A stretch of DNA of 64,000 bases from Azovibrio restrictus DSM 23866 (lineage in GTDB: Bacteria; Pseudomonadota; Gammaproteobacteria; Burkholderiales; Rhodocyclaceae): assembly GCF_000429665.1 (NCBI RefSeq), contig NZ_AUCH01000001.1:351028-415027 (forward strand), in the 5' to 3' direction. The notes below the pieces were generated by a model. The model was not told the DNA's origin, searched no databases, and saw only the letters and a program-made list of their open reading frames with translations. Of the stretch, positions 35,142-43,952 are shown in pieces; within the stretch, counting starts at the first letter, position 1, and each line of letters starts with the position of its first letter. The position numbers and the translations under genes were made by a program.

Positions 35142-36308
35142 CTAAAGTGATGAATCGAATTCTTCGGCCCGGCGCGGCGGATAGGTTTCCCAGCCGCCGC
35201 AGGCGGGGCAGCGCCAGTAAAACTGGCGGGCCCGGAAGCCGCAATTATCGCACCGATAGCGGGCCAGACGGCGGGTGTAACCCTGCACGATGGTTCTGGC
35301 CAGCTCCAGGTCCCCCCGGGTTTCCGGCGCCACCAGGGGCAGGCGGGCCCCCATCAGTTTTTCCAGCCCGAGCAGGGAAGGATTGCGCTGCAACTCGGCC
35401 CGCACCAGTTTGTAGGCGGCCTCGCTGCCCTCCCCTTCCAGCTCCAGTTGATAGACGCTTTCGAGCAGATCCAGGGACGGATAGCGCTCCAGATAGGCCC
35501 GCAGCAGGGCCAGCCCCGCCTCGGCGCGATCCAGGCGCCGGTAGGCTTCCAGCAGCCGCTGGGCCACCAGGGAAAGATAGGCCGGGTCCTGCTGCTCGAT
35601 GCGCTGCCAGGCGGCAATGGCCTGCTCCGGGAGATTCTGCTGCATGGCCATGTCCCCCTGCAGCAGGCTGGCGCGCACGCACTTGCGGTGCACCTTCAGG
35701 GCCTCGGCCAGATGCTGCTCCACCGCCTCGAAGTTGGAGCGCATCAGTTCGTTGGCCGCCAGCTCGCAGTAAAAATGGGCGATCTCCTTGCCCGAATAGA
35801 GATCGGGCAGCTCCCCGGCTACGCTGATGGCCTTGCCCCAGTCCTTCTCCAGCTGATAGATCTCCAGCAGCTGGCGCTGGGCCTCGTCCTTCAGGGAAGA
35901 GTCCTGGAGCTTGATGAAAACCTCTTCGGCCCGGTCCAGGAGACCGGCCTTCAGGTAATCCTGGCCCAGTTCGGAGAGGGCCTGCAGCCGCACCTCCTCG
36001 CCCAGATCGTCCCGGTCGATCAGGCTCTGGTGCATGCGGATCGCCCTTTCGGTTTCACCCCGGCGGCGGAACAGCCCCCCCAGGGCAAAGTGCAGCTCCA
36101 CGGTCTGGGAATCCCCCCGGGCCACTTCCAGGAAGGCATCGATGGCCTTGTCCGGCTGCTCGTTGAGAAGGAAATTGAGGCCCTGGAAATAGGAACGGGG
36201 CAAAACCCGGGATTCCTGCACCACGTGCCGGATATCCACCCGGGCTGCAATCCAGCCCAGGCCAAAGAAAAGCGGCAGCAACAGAAGCTGCCAGTACTCC
36301 ATTTCCAT
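35142..36308 (-). CDS. lapB: LapB (YciM), LPS assembly regulator
   Basis: A 388-residue protein. An N-terminal transmembrane helix (MEMEYWQLLLLPLFFGLGWI) is followed by TPR repeats (about 60-345) and a C-terminal rubredoxin-like metal knuckle CDNCGF...CPACGGWETYPP. In E. coli LapB controls FtsH-mediated degradation of LpxC and so the rate of LPS synthesis. It overlaps lapA and leads into LPS precursor genes. ATG 36302 is an alternative start two codons in. Confidence 0.93.
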   Translation of the reverse strand: MEMEYWQLLLLPLFFGLGWIAARVDIRHVVQESRVLPRSYFQGLNFLLNEQPDKAIDAFLEVARGDSQTVELHFALGGLFRRRGETERAIRMHQSLIDRDDLGEEVRLQALSELGQDYLKAGLLDRAEEVFIKLQDSSLKDEAQRQLLEIYQLEKDWGKAISVAGELPDLYSGKEIAHFYCELAANELMRSNFEAVEQHLAEALKVHRKCVRASLLQGDMAMQQNLPEQAIAAWQRIEQQDPAYLSLVAQRLLEAYRRLDRAEAGLALLRAYLERYPSLDLLESVYQLELEGEGSEAAYKLVRAELQRNPSLLGLEKLMGARLPLVAPETRGDLELARTIVQGYTRRLARYRCDNCGFRARQFYWRCPACGGWETYPPRRAEEFDSSL

Positions 36309-36592
36309 CAGGACTCCGAAGCGGGGGAAACCGTAGAGGGGGACGGACTCAACCTGGCCAGGTCCCGGCGCAGGGCGGCAGACACCCGCCGTTCCCGGAA
36401 CAGGGCGCCGGCCACGGCCAGCACCCCGAGCAGGATCCCCACGGCAAAGAAGCCGAGCAGCAGCAGCACCAGGGGCAGTTGCCAAACCTGGCCAAAGAAG
36501 AACTGCAGATTGACGGGCCCCGTGTTTTTCAGGGCGAAGACAAACATGAACAGGAACAGCAGCAGGCGGAGCACCCAGGTCAGGACGCGCAT
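36308..36592 (-). CDS. lapA: LapA-family inner membrane protein (DUF1049)
   Basis: A 94-residue protein starting MRVLTWVLRLLLFLFMFVFA with two transmembrane helices and a LFRERRVSAALRRDL helix typical of LapA. It partners LapB at the inner membrane. The start was placed downstream of the ihfB terminator; an in-frame extension to 36661 would run through the terminator hairpin and is rejected. Confidence 0.9.
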   Translation of the reverse strand: MRVLTWVLRLLLFLFMFVFALKNTGPVNLQFFFGQVWQLPLVLLLLGFFAVGILLGVLAVAGALFRERRVSAALRRDLARLSPSPSTVSPASES

Positions 36593-36615
36593 GGTGGAAT
36601 TATCTGCAAGGCCCA

Positions 36616-36649
36616 AAATAAAAAAGGCGGCAACTTGCGTTGCCGCCTT
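36616..36649 (-). terminator. intrinsic terminator after ihfB
   Basis: 10-bp perfect stem AAGGCGGCAA/TTGCCGCCTT with a 6-base loop, followed on the minus strand by TTTTTTATTTT. It separates the rpsA-ihfB transcript from lapA. Confidence 0.93.
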
Positions 36650-36672
36650 GGAATCTACCACAGCTCGCGGGT

Positions 36673-36960
36673 TTAGCGTGGCTGGTTGTCCACCCGCTCC
36701 CGCAATTCCTTACCCGCCTTGAAGTGAGGCACCCATTTTTCCGGGACCTGCACCTTCTCGCCCGACTTGGGATTGCGCCCCGTCCGCGGCGGACGGTAGT
36801 TGAGGGCAAAGCTGCCGAATCCGCGGATCTCGATACGATCCCCGGCAGCCAGGGCGCCGGACATCGCATCGAGAATCATCTTGACCGCAAAATCCGCATC
36901 CTTCGCCACCAACTGGGGGAAGCGAGCCGCCAGTCGGTCGATCAGTTCGGATTTGGTCAT
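36673..36960 (-). CDS. ihfB: integration host factor, beta subunit
   Basis: A 95-residue DNA-bending protein starting MTKSELIDRLAARFPQLVAK. It carries EIRGFGSFALNYRPPRTGRN, the beta-ribbon with the intercalating Pro. It forms a heterodimer with IhfA. It follows rpsA by 10 bp, the conserved proteobacterial arrangement, and ends at a strong terminator. Confidence 0.96.
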   Translation of the reverse strand: MTKSELIDRLAARFPQLVAKDADFAVKMILDAMSGALAAGDRIEIRGFGSFALNYRPPRTGRNPKSGEKVQVPEKWVPHFKAGKELRERVDNQPR

Positions 36961-36970
36961 GCTGAACAAA

Positions 36971-38647
36971 TCAACCCTGCTGGTTCAGCTTGGCCTTCAG
37001 CAAGGCGCCCAGGTTGGTGGTACCAGCGGAAGCGGCGGAGTCAGCGCTGAACTTCTGCATGACTTCAGCCTGCTCGGCCTGATCCTTGGCCTTGATGGAC
37101 AGGTTGATGGAACGGGTCTTGCGGTCCACGTTGGTGATCATGGCTTCCACCTCGTCACCCACCTTCAGCACCTGGGACAGGTCATCGATGCGGTCACGGG
37201 AGAAGTCGGAAGCACGCAGATAGCCTTCCACTTCACCGTCCAGGGAGATCACGGCACCCTTGGCATCCACGGTCTTGACGGTACCGCGGGTGATGGTGTT
37301 CTTCTCGTGGGTGGCGATGTAGTTGGTGTAGGGATCGCCTTCCATCTGCTTGATGCCCAGGGAAATGCGTTCCTTCTCCACGTCGATGGCCAGGACCACG
37401 GCTTCCACTTCGTCGCCCTTCTTGAAATTGCGGATGGCTTCTTCGCCAGCCACGTTCCAGGACAGGTCGGACAGGTGCACCAGGCCGTCGATGCCGCCGG
37501 GCAGACCGATGAAGATACCGAAGTCGGTGATGGACTTGATGCCGCCGGAAACCTTGTCGCCCTTCTTGTAGTTCTGGCAGAACTCTTCCCAGGGGTTGGC
37601 TTGGCACTGCTTCATACCCAGGGAGATACGACGACGATCTTCGTCGATTTCCAGGATCATGACTTCCACTTCGTCGCCCAGCTGGACCACCTTGGAAGGA
37701 TGGACGTTCTTGTTGGTCCAGTCCATTTCGGAGACGTGCACCAGACCTTCGATACCCTGTTCGATTTCCACGAAGGCGCCGTAGTCGGTCAGGTTGGTGA
37801 CCTTGCCGAACAGACGGGTGCCGGCGGGGTAACGGCGGGCGATGCCCACCCAGGGATCTTCGCCCAGCTGCTTCAGGCCCAGGGAGACGCGGTTCTTCTC
37901 GGCGTCAAACTTGAGCACCTTGGCTTCGAGCTCGTCGCCCACGGCCAGCACTTCGCTGGGGTGACGCACACGGCGCCAGGCCAGGTCGGTGATGTGCAGC
38001 AGGCCGTCGATGCCGCCCAGGTCCACAAAGGCGCCGTAGTCGGTGATGTTCTTGACGATACCCTTGACGATGGTGCCTTCCTTCAGGTTTTCCAGCAGCT
38101 TTTCGCGCTCTTCACCAGCGGAAGCTTCCAGCACGGCGCGGCGGGACACCACCACGTTGTTGCGCTTGCGATCCAGCTTGATGACCTTGAATTCCAGGGT
38201 CTTGCCTTCGTAGGGGGTGGTGTCCTTGATGGGACGCATGTCCACCAGGGAACCGGGCAGGAAGGCGCGCACGCCGTTGGTCATGACGGTCAGACCGCCC
38301 TTGACCTTGCCGGTGATGGTGCCGTTCACCAGGGAGCCGTCGTTCAGGGCCTGCTCCAGGAAGTTCCAGGAAGCGATGCGCTTGGCGCGGTCGCGGGACA
38401 GACGGGTCTCGCCGTAGCCGTCTTCCAGCATTTCGATGGCGACCTGCACGAAGTCGCCGGGAGCGGCTTCCACTTCGCCCTGGTCGCTGAGGAATTCTTC
38501 AACGGGGATGTAGGATTCGGATTTCAGGCCGGCGTTGACCACGACAAAGTTCTGGTCCACGCGCACCACCTCGGCGGTGATGACTTCGCCTTGACGCATT
38601 TCCTGGCGAGCCAGGCTTTCTTCGAAAAGTTGAGCAAAAGATTCCAT
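36971..38647 (-). CDS. rpsA: 30S ribosomal protein S1
   Basis: A 558-residue protein with six S1/OB domains, starting MESFAQLFEESLARQEMRQG. Repeats of the type GIVKNITDYGAFVDLGGIDG and GLVHVSEMDWTNKNVHPS recur along its length. It helps mRNA bind the 30S subunit. An upstream Met (38662) is not preferred because the start used matches other S1 proteins. It has its own promoter at 38757-38786. Confidence 0.97.
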   Translation of the reverse strand: MESFAQLFEESLARQEMRQGEVITAEVVRVDQNFVVVNAGLKSESYIPVEEFLSDQGEVEAAPGDFVQVAIEMLEDGYGETRLSRDRAKRIASWNFLEQALNDGSLVNGTITGKVKGGLTVMTNGVRAFLPGSLVDMRPIKDTTPYEGKTLEFKVIKLDRKRNNVVVSRRAVLEASAGEEREKLLENLKEGTIVKGIVKNITDYGAFVDLGGIDGLLHITDLAWRRVRHPSEVLAVGDELEAKVLKFDAEKNRVSLGLKQLGEDPWVGIARRYPAGTRLFGKVTNLTDYGAFVEIEQGIEGLVHVSEMDWTNKNVHPSKVVQLGDEVEVMILEIDEDRRRISLGMKQCQANPWEEFCQNYKKGDKVSGGIKSITDFGIFIGLPGGIDGLVHLSDLSWNVAGEEAIRNFKKGDEVEAVVLAIDVEKERISLGIKQMEGDPYTNYIATHEKNTITRGTVKTVDAKGAVISLDGEVEGYLRASDFSRDRIDDLSQVLKVGDEVEAMITNVDRKTRSINLSIKAKDQAEQAEVMQKFSADSAASAGTTNLGALLKAKLNQQG

Positions 38648-38756
38648 GAGGGATAAAGCCATTCTTGCTGCAAAGCAGCGGTTGGTTGATGAACGCTGAA
38701 GGAAAAGACGGCACCGCCAGCACCCCGTTTTTCCCGGACAACCCGGGAAGCTTGGG

Positions 38757-38786
38757 ATGATAGCAGAGAAAAAGTTTATCGATCAA
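38757..38786 (-). promoter_or_regulatory. rpsA promoter
   Basis: On the minus strand TTGATC (38786-38781), an 18-base spacer and TATCAT (38762-38757), in the 143-bp gap between aroA-cmk and rpsA. It predicts a leader of about 100 bases, as is usual for autoregulated rpsA. Confidence 0.6.
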
Positions 38787-38790
38787 ACGG

Positions 38791-40743
38791 TTATTGCAAT
38801 TTTTTTGCGGCGTCCCGGTACCAGTCGAGCACCTGCCCCACGGCAGCCTCGATATCCAGATGGTCCGTATCCAGCAGCAGGGCATCGGCCTCCTGGCGCA
38901 GGGGCGCCACGGGCCGCTGGCTGTCCCGGGCGTCCCGGGCTTGCAGGTCGGCCAGGATGGCGGCCAGATCGGCCTGTTGGCCTGCCACCTGGAGCTGCTT
39001 GTAACGCCGTTCGGCCCGCACCTGGGCGCTGGCGGTCAGGAATATCTTGAGGGTCGCGCCGGGGAAGATCACCGATCCCATGTCGCGGCCGTCACCCACC
39101 AGCCCCGGCCCCCGGTGGAAGGCCCGCTGCCGGAATACCAGGGCAGCCCGCACCGCGGGCAGGGCCGCCACCCGGGAGGCCCCGGCCGAAATGGCCTCGG
39201 TACGGATGGCCTCGCTCACCTCCTGGCCGTGCAGCAGGACGCTGCCTTCCCGGAAAACCACATCCAGGCCTGCGGCCACCCGGGCCACGCCGGCCTCATC
39301 CTCCCAAGCCACCCCGGCTTCCCGGGCCGCCAGGGCGGTGAGCCGGTACAGGGCGCCGGAATCCAGGTAATGGAACCCCAGGGCCGCCGCCACCCGGGCC
39401 GACACCGTGCCCTTGCCCGAGGCGGTGGGACCGTCGATGGTGATCACCGGCACCGGCCGGGTCACTTGCGCAAAACGCTCGAAGTAATCAGGAAAGGTCT
39501 TGGCGGTACAGCCCGGGTCGTTGATGCGCACCGGCGTACCGAAGGCCACCAGGGAAAAGCACATGGCCATGCGGTGATCGTCGTAGGTGTCGATGGCCGC
39601 AGGCGTCAGGGGGCGCTCGGCGCTGGGGGGCACCACCCGCAGGTAGTCCGGCCCCTCTTCCACCAGCACCCCCAGCTTACCCAACTCCTTGGCCATGGCG
39701 GCAATCCGGTCGGTTTCCTTGACCCGCCAGCTGGCAATGTTGTCGAGCCGGGTCTCGCCCCGGGCGAACAGGGCGGCAGTGGCCAGGGTCATGGCCGCGT
39801 CGGGGATGTGGTTGCAATCCAGGGTGAGGCCCTTGAGGCCTTCGGCCGGGGCGCTGGCCTCGATCCAGTTGGGGCCCATGGCGATCACGGCGCCCATCTG
39901 CTCCAGGGCCTCGGCAAAGCGCACGTCCCCCTGGATGGAATCCTGCCCCACCCCTTCCACCCGCACCGGGCCGCCACCGATGGCACCCAGGGCAAGGAAG
40001 TAGGAGGCCGAGGAAGCGTCGCCCTCCACGTAGATGGTGCCCGGCGAGACATACCTGGCCCCGGCCGGCACGGTGAAGGACTGCCAGCCCTGGCGCAGGA
40101 CCCGGACACCAAAGCGGGCCATGGTGGCCAGGGTGATTTCGATATAGGGCTTGGAAATCAGCTCCCCCACCACTTCCACGGTGGTTTCCACCCCGGTCAG
40201 GGGCAGAGCCATCAGGAGGCCGGTGAGGAACTGGCTGGAGACATCGCCCCGCACCCGCACAACACCGCCGGAACGAATGGCCGCCGGCTTCAGCTGCAGG
40301 GGGGGATAGCCTTCATTACCCAGGTAGGTGATGTCGGCCCCCAGCTGGCGCAGGCCGTCCACCAGGTCGCCGATGGGCCGCTCGTGCATGCGGGCCACGC
40401 CCTTCAGCAGGTAATCGCCGCCGGCCAGGGCCAGGGCGGCGGTCAGGGGCCGGAAAGCGGTGCCGGCGTTGCCCAGGAACAGCTCAGCCTGCCGCACGGG
40501 AATGCTGCCGCCGCAACCGCCGATACGCCAGGCGCCGTCGCCCAGGTCAGTGGCGGAGAGGCCCAGGGTCTGCAGGGCCTCCAGCATCCGGGCTGTGTCG
40601 TCGGAGGCGAGCAGATCGCGCACCTCGGTCACCCCTTCGGCCAGGGCGGCAAGCAGCAGCACCCGGTTGGAAATGCTCTTGGAACCCGGCAGGCGGACCG
40701 TCCCGCTGGCCGAAGTCATCTGGGGCAGGTCAATGAATTCCAT
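38791..40743 (-). CDS. aroA-cmk: AroA-Cmk fusion: EPSP synthase / cytidylate kinase
   Basis: 650 residues. Residues 1-425 are 5-enolpyruvylshikimate 3-phosphate synthase (LPGSKSISNRVLLLAALAEG; LFLGNAGTAFRPLTAAL; NDPGCTAKTFPDYFERF). Residues about 432-650 are CMP kinase (VITIDGPTASGKGTVSARVA; LDSGALYRLTALAA; GRDMGSVIFPGATLKIFLTA). There is no stop or frameshift between the halves, so this is a genuine fusion of two genes usually adjacent in proteobacteria. It provides the shikimate pathway step and CMP/dCMP phosphorylation. Confidence 0.95.
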   Translation of the reverse strand: MEFIDLPQMTSASGTVRLPGSKSISNRVLLLAALAEGVTEVRDLLASDDTARMLEALQTLGLSATDLGDGAWRIGGCGGSIPVRQAELFLGNAGTAFRPLTAALALAGGDYLLKGVARMHERPIGDLVDGLRQLGADITYLGNEGYPPLQLKPAAIRSGGVVRVRGDVSSQFLTGLLMALPLTGVETTVEVVGELISKPYIEITLATMARFGVRVLRQGWQSFTVPAGARYVSPGTIYVEGDASSASYFLALGAIGGGPVRVEGVGQDSIQGDVRFAEALEQMGAVIAMGPNWIEASAPAEGLKGLTLDCNHIPDAAMTLATAALFARGETRLDNIASWRVKETDRIAAMAKELGKLGVLVEEGPDYLRVVPPSAERPLTPAAIDTYDDHRMAMCFSLVAFGTPVRINDPGCTAKTFPDYFERFAQVTRPVPVITIDGPTASGKGTVSARVAAALGFHYLDSGALYRLTALAAREAGVAWEDEAGVARVAAGLDVVFREGSVLLHGQEVSEAIRTEAISAGASRVAALPAVRAALVFRQRAFHRGPGLVGDGRDMGSVIFPGATLKIFLTASAQVRAERRYKQLQVAGQQADLAAILADLQARDARDSQRPVAPLRQEADALLLDTDHLDIEAAVGQVLDWYRDAAKKLQ

Positions 40744-40774
40744 GCCGTGTATTCCTAAATCGAGTCGTGAAAGA

Positions 40775-41686
40775 TCAGCGGATTTGCTTGTCGCCCCAGG
40801 CCCGGCGGGCCTCCCGGGCTACAGAAAAGCTCTGCTGCAGATAGTCGCCGTTGTTGCGGGCCAGGGCGGCCTTGAGGTCGTTCAACTGGGCCTGATAAGC
40901 CTCGATCTCCCCCAGCAGGGCTTCCCGGTTGGCAAGGCAGATGTCCCGCCACATTTCCGGGTGGCTGGCGGCGATGCGGGTGAAATCCCGGAATCCAGAG
41001 GCGGCAAAGTCGAAAAACAGCTGAGCATCGGGCCGCTCGGCCAGGTCCCGCACCAGGGCAAAGGCCAGCAGGTGGGGCAGATGGCTGACGGCGGCAAACA
41101 CCCGGTCGTGCTGCTCAGGGGTCAGTTCATGGATGTCGGCGCCGCACAGGGACCAGGCCCGCTTGACCCGGTCCAGCTGTTCGTCACCATTCTCTGGCAA
41201 GGGCGTCACCACCACCTTGCGGCCCTGGTACAGGTCGCTACGGGAGGCGGCGGCACCGCTGTTCTCGGCGCCGGCAATGGGATGGGCCGGCACGAACTGG
41301 CAGAGCCTGTCGCCAAAGGCGGCCCGGGCGGCGGCAGCCACGTCAGTCTTGGTACTGCCTCCGTCGGTCACCACGGTCTGGGGGCCGATGTAGGGCGCGA
41401 TCTGGGCAAAGATGTCCGGCATCTGCCCCACGGGAGTGGCCACCAGCACCAGGTCCGCGTCCTCCAGCTCGTGGGCCGGATTGATGCCGGCCCGGTCGAT
41501 GATGCCCAGGTCCTGGGCTTCGCGCAGGCTGGCGGGGCGGCGGCCGAAACCCACCACCTCGCCCACGGCCCGGGCCGACTTCAGGGCCAGGGCAAAGGAA
41601 CCGCCGATCAGGCCGACACCGAAAATGACCACCTTGCCGAATTCGACAGGATCATCACCGGCAGGAAGGGCAGCAAAGTCGCTCAT
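40775..41686 (-). CDS. tyrA: prephenate dehydrogenase
   Basis: A 303-residue NAD-dependent enzyme. The start MSDFAALPAG at 41686 precedes VVIFGVGLIGGSFALALKSA (Rossmann motif). Further TyrA features are VPAHPIAGAENSGAAAS and ISHLP-type AVSHLPHLLAFALV. There is no chorismate mutase domain; that activity is on PheA. It makes 4-hydroxyphenylpyruvate for tyrosine. It lies between hisC and aroA-cmk. Confidence 0.93.
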   Translation of the reverse strand: MSDFAALPAGDDPVEFGKVVIFGVGLIGGSFALALKSARAVGEVVGFGRRPASLREAQDLGIIDRAGINPAHELEDADLVLVATPVGQMPDIFAQIAPYIGPQTVVTDGGSTKTDVAAAARAAFGDRLCQFVPAHPIAGAENSGAAASRSDLYQGRKVVVTPLPENGDEQLDRVKRAWSLCGADIHELTPEQHDRVFAAVSHLPHLLAFALVRDLAERPDAQLFFDFAASGFRDFTRIAASHPEMWRDICLANREALLGEIEAYQAQLNDLKAALARNNGDYLQQSFSVAREARRAWGDKQIR

Positions 41687-41746
41687 GTCAGTACCCGGCA
41701 TTCGTCTTGAAGATGCCGCCCGGCGGGGCGGCAAACAGGGGTTGGT

Positions 41747-42835
41747 TCAGAGGGCCTGTTCCAGGGCTTCCAGGAAGCGGCTGTTCTCGGGGGCCGTGCC
41801 TATGGTCACGCGCAGCCACTCGGGCATGCCATAGCCGGCGATGGGACGCACGATTACTCCCTGCTGCAGCAATTTCTGGTTCACCGCCGCCCCGTCGCCC
41901 ACCTTGAAGGTGAGGAAGTTGCCGTGGGAGGGAATGTGCTCCAGCCCCAGACGCTTCAGCCCGGCGACGATCTGCTCCATGCCCTGGCGGTTGAGCTCGT
42001 AGCTCTCGGCCACGAACAGGTGATCGTCCAGGGCGGCCAAGGCGGCAGCCAGGGCCAGGTTGTTGCAGTTGAAGGGCTGGCGCACCCGGTTCATCAGGTC
42101 CGCCACGGGGGCCGAGGCAATGCCGTAACCGATGCGCAGACCGGCCAGGCCGTAAATCTTGGAGAAGGTGCGACTGACGATCAGGTTGGGGAATTCCTTG
42201 ACCCAGGCCACGGTGTCATGACGGTCCGCCGGCGCCAGGTATTCGTTGTAGGCCTCGTCCAGCACCACGATCACCTGGGCCGGCACCTTTTCCATGAAGG
42301 CCCGCAGGGCCTGGTGGGGCAGGAAGGTGCCGGTGGGATTGTTGGGGTTGGCGATCCACACCACCCGGGTATCGGGACGGATGGCGGCGGCCATGGTTTC
42401 CAGATCGTGACCGAAATGCTTGGCCGGGACGCAGATGTTCTCGGCCCCCACCGACAGGGTGGCGATGGGATAAACGGCAAACGCATGCTGGGAATAGACG
42501 GCGGAACGGCCGCTGTCCAGGAATACCCGGGCGGCCAGGTCCAGAACGTCGTTGGAACCGTTACCCAGCACCACCTGCCCGGCTTCCACCCCGTTACGCT
42601 CGGCCAGGCTACGGATCAGCTCGAACTGGTCGGGATAGCGCTCGATGCCGTCGATGGCCGCCTGGACAGCCGCCTTGGCCCGGGGGCTCATGCCCAGGGG
42701 ATTCTCGTTGGAAGCCAGTTTGACGATGCGCTCCACGGGCAGGCCCATTTCCCGGGCCAGCTGGGTGATGGGCTTGCCGGGCTGATAGGGAGAAATGGCG
42801 CGCACATAAGGCAGGGCCTGATCGACTTGGGACAT
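41747..42835 (-). CDS. hisC: histidinol-phosphate/aromatic aminotransferase
   Basis: A 362-residue fold-type I PLP aminotransferase. NENPLGMSPRAKAAV, LGNGSNDVLDL and the PLP lysine in VSRTFSKIYGLAGLRIGYGI are visible. It sits between pheA and tyrA, so it probably transaminates phenylpyruvate/hydroxyphenylpyruvate as well as, or instead of, imidazole-acetol phosphate. Another hisC in a his operon is expected elsewhere. Confidence 0.93.
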   Translation of the reverse strand: MSQVDQALPYVRAISPYQPGKPITQLAREMGLPVERIVKLASNENPLGMSPRAKAAVQAAIDGIERYPDQFELIRSLAERNGVEAGQVVLGNGSNDVLDLAARVFLDSGRSAVYSQHAFAVYPIATLSVGAENICVPAKHFGHDLETMAAAIRPDTRVVWIANPNNPTGTFLPHQALRAFMEKVPAQVIVVLDEAYNEYLAPADRHDTVAWVKEFPNLIVSRTFSKIYGLAGLRIGYGIASAPVADLMNRVRQPFNCNNLALAAALAALDDHLFVAESYELNRQGMEQIVAGLKRLGLEHIPSHGNFLTFKVGDGAAVNQKLLQQGVIVRPIAGYGMPEWLRVTIGTAPENSRFLEALEQAL

Positions 42836-42854
42836 GGAAACCTCGGGATGGTGA

Positions 42855-43946
42855 TCAGTAAACAGCGACGGGATAGGAACCCAGCACCTTCAGGTAAGCC
42901 GCCCGGCCGGCCAGCTCCTGCAAGGCAGCGGCGACGGCGGGGGACTGACGATGGCCCTCCACGTCCACGTAGTAGACGTACTCCCACAGGCCCTGGCGGG
43001 CCGGCCGGGATTCGAGCCGGTTCATGGACACCCCGGCCTCGGCCAGGGGTTTGAGCAGATCGTGCAGGGCGCCGGAACGGTTGGGCGCCGACATGATCAG
43101 GGAAGTCTTGTCCCGCCCGGAAGGGCCGGCGTCGTGGCGGCCCAGGACCACGAAACGGGTGGTGTTGTTGGGCTCGTCCTCGATGCAGGCGGCCAGCACC
43201 TGGAGCTGGTAGCGCTCCCCGGCGGCCTCCCCGGCGATGGCGGCAGCGCCCTCCTCCTCGGCGGCCATCTGGGCCGCCAGGGCGTTGCTGGCCACGGCGA
43301 TGCGCTCCACCCCGGGCAGCATGCGGTTCAGCCACTCGTGGCACTGGGCCAGGGACTGGGCATGGGAATAGACCTTGGTCACCGACTTCAGATCAGGGGC
43401 CTTGGAAAGGAGGTTCTGGTGGATGCGCACCACCACCTCGCCGCAGATCTGCAAGGGGGTCTGCAGGAGCAGGTCCATGGTGCGGCCCACGGCTCCTTCG
43501 GTGGAGTTTTCCACCGGCGCCACGGCGTACTCCGCATGCCCGGCTTCCACCTCCCGGAACACCTCGTCGATGGAAGCGCAAGGCAGAAGCTTGGCCGCGT
43601 GGCCGAACTGCTTCACGGCGGCGGATTCGGAGAAGGTGCCCAAGGGGCCCAGGAAAGCCACGCCCAGGGGTTCCTCCAGGGACAGGCAGGCGGACATCAC
43701 TTCCCGGAAGAAGAAGGTGATGCTCTCGTCCGGCAAGGGCCCCTGGTTCAGGTCCTGCAGGCGGCGCAGCACCTGGGCCTCCCGTTCGGGCCGGTAGATG
43801 TGCCCGGCTGCCCCGTAACGGGCCTTGATTTCCCCCACCTGCTGGGCGCAGCGGGCCCGACGGTTGAGGAGCTCCAGCAATTGGGCATCAATGCTGTCGA
43901 TTTCCTGGCGGACGCCCGCCAGTTCCTGTTGCAGGGAATCGCTCAT
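42855..43946 (-). CDS. pheA: bifunctional chorismate mutase/prephenate dehydratase
   Basis: 363 residues. An AroQ-type chorismate mutase (1-90; REIDSIDAQLLELLNRRARC) is followed by prephenate dehydratase (about 95-270; FLGPLGTFSESAAVKQFG, VAPVENSTEGAVGRTMD, TRFVVLG) and an ACT domain (about 280-355) with PNRSGALHDLLKPL and ESRPARQGLWEY, the phenylalanine-binding GAL and ESRP motifs. It makes phenylpyruvate and is feedback-controlled. 6 bp separate it from serC. Confidence 0.95.
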   Translation of the reverse strand: MSDSLQQELAGVRQEIDSIDAQLLELLNRRARCAQQVGEIKARYGAAGHIYRPEREAQVLRRLQDLNQGPLPDESITFFFREVMSACLSLEEPLGVAFLGPLGTFSESAAVKQFGHAAKLLPCASIDEVFREVEAGHAEYAVAPVENSTEGAVGRTMDLLLQTPLQICGEVVVRIHQNLLSKAPDLKSVTKVYSHAQSLAQCHEWLNRMLPGVERIAVASNALAAQMAAEEEGAAAIAGEAAGERYQLQVLAACIEDEPNNTTRFVVLGRHDAGPSGRDKTSLIMSAPNRSGALHDLLKPLAEAGVSMNRLESRPARQGLWEYVYYVDVEGHRQSPAVAAALQELAGRAAYLKVLGSYPVAVY

Positions 43947-43952
43947 GGGAAC

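Noticed and set aside
36593..36661. Upstream extension of lapA to 36661
   Set aside because: It would translate through the ihfB terminator; the start at 36592 gives the family's normal N-terminus.
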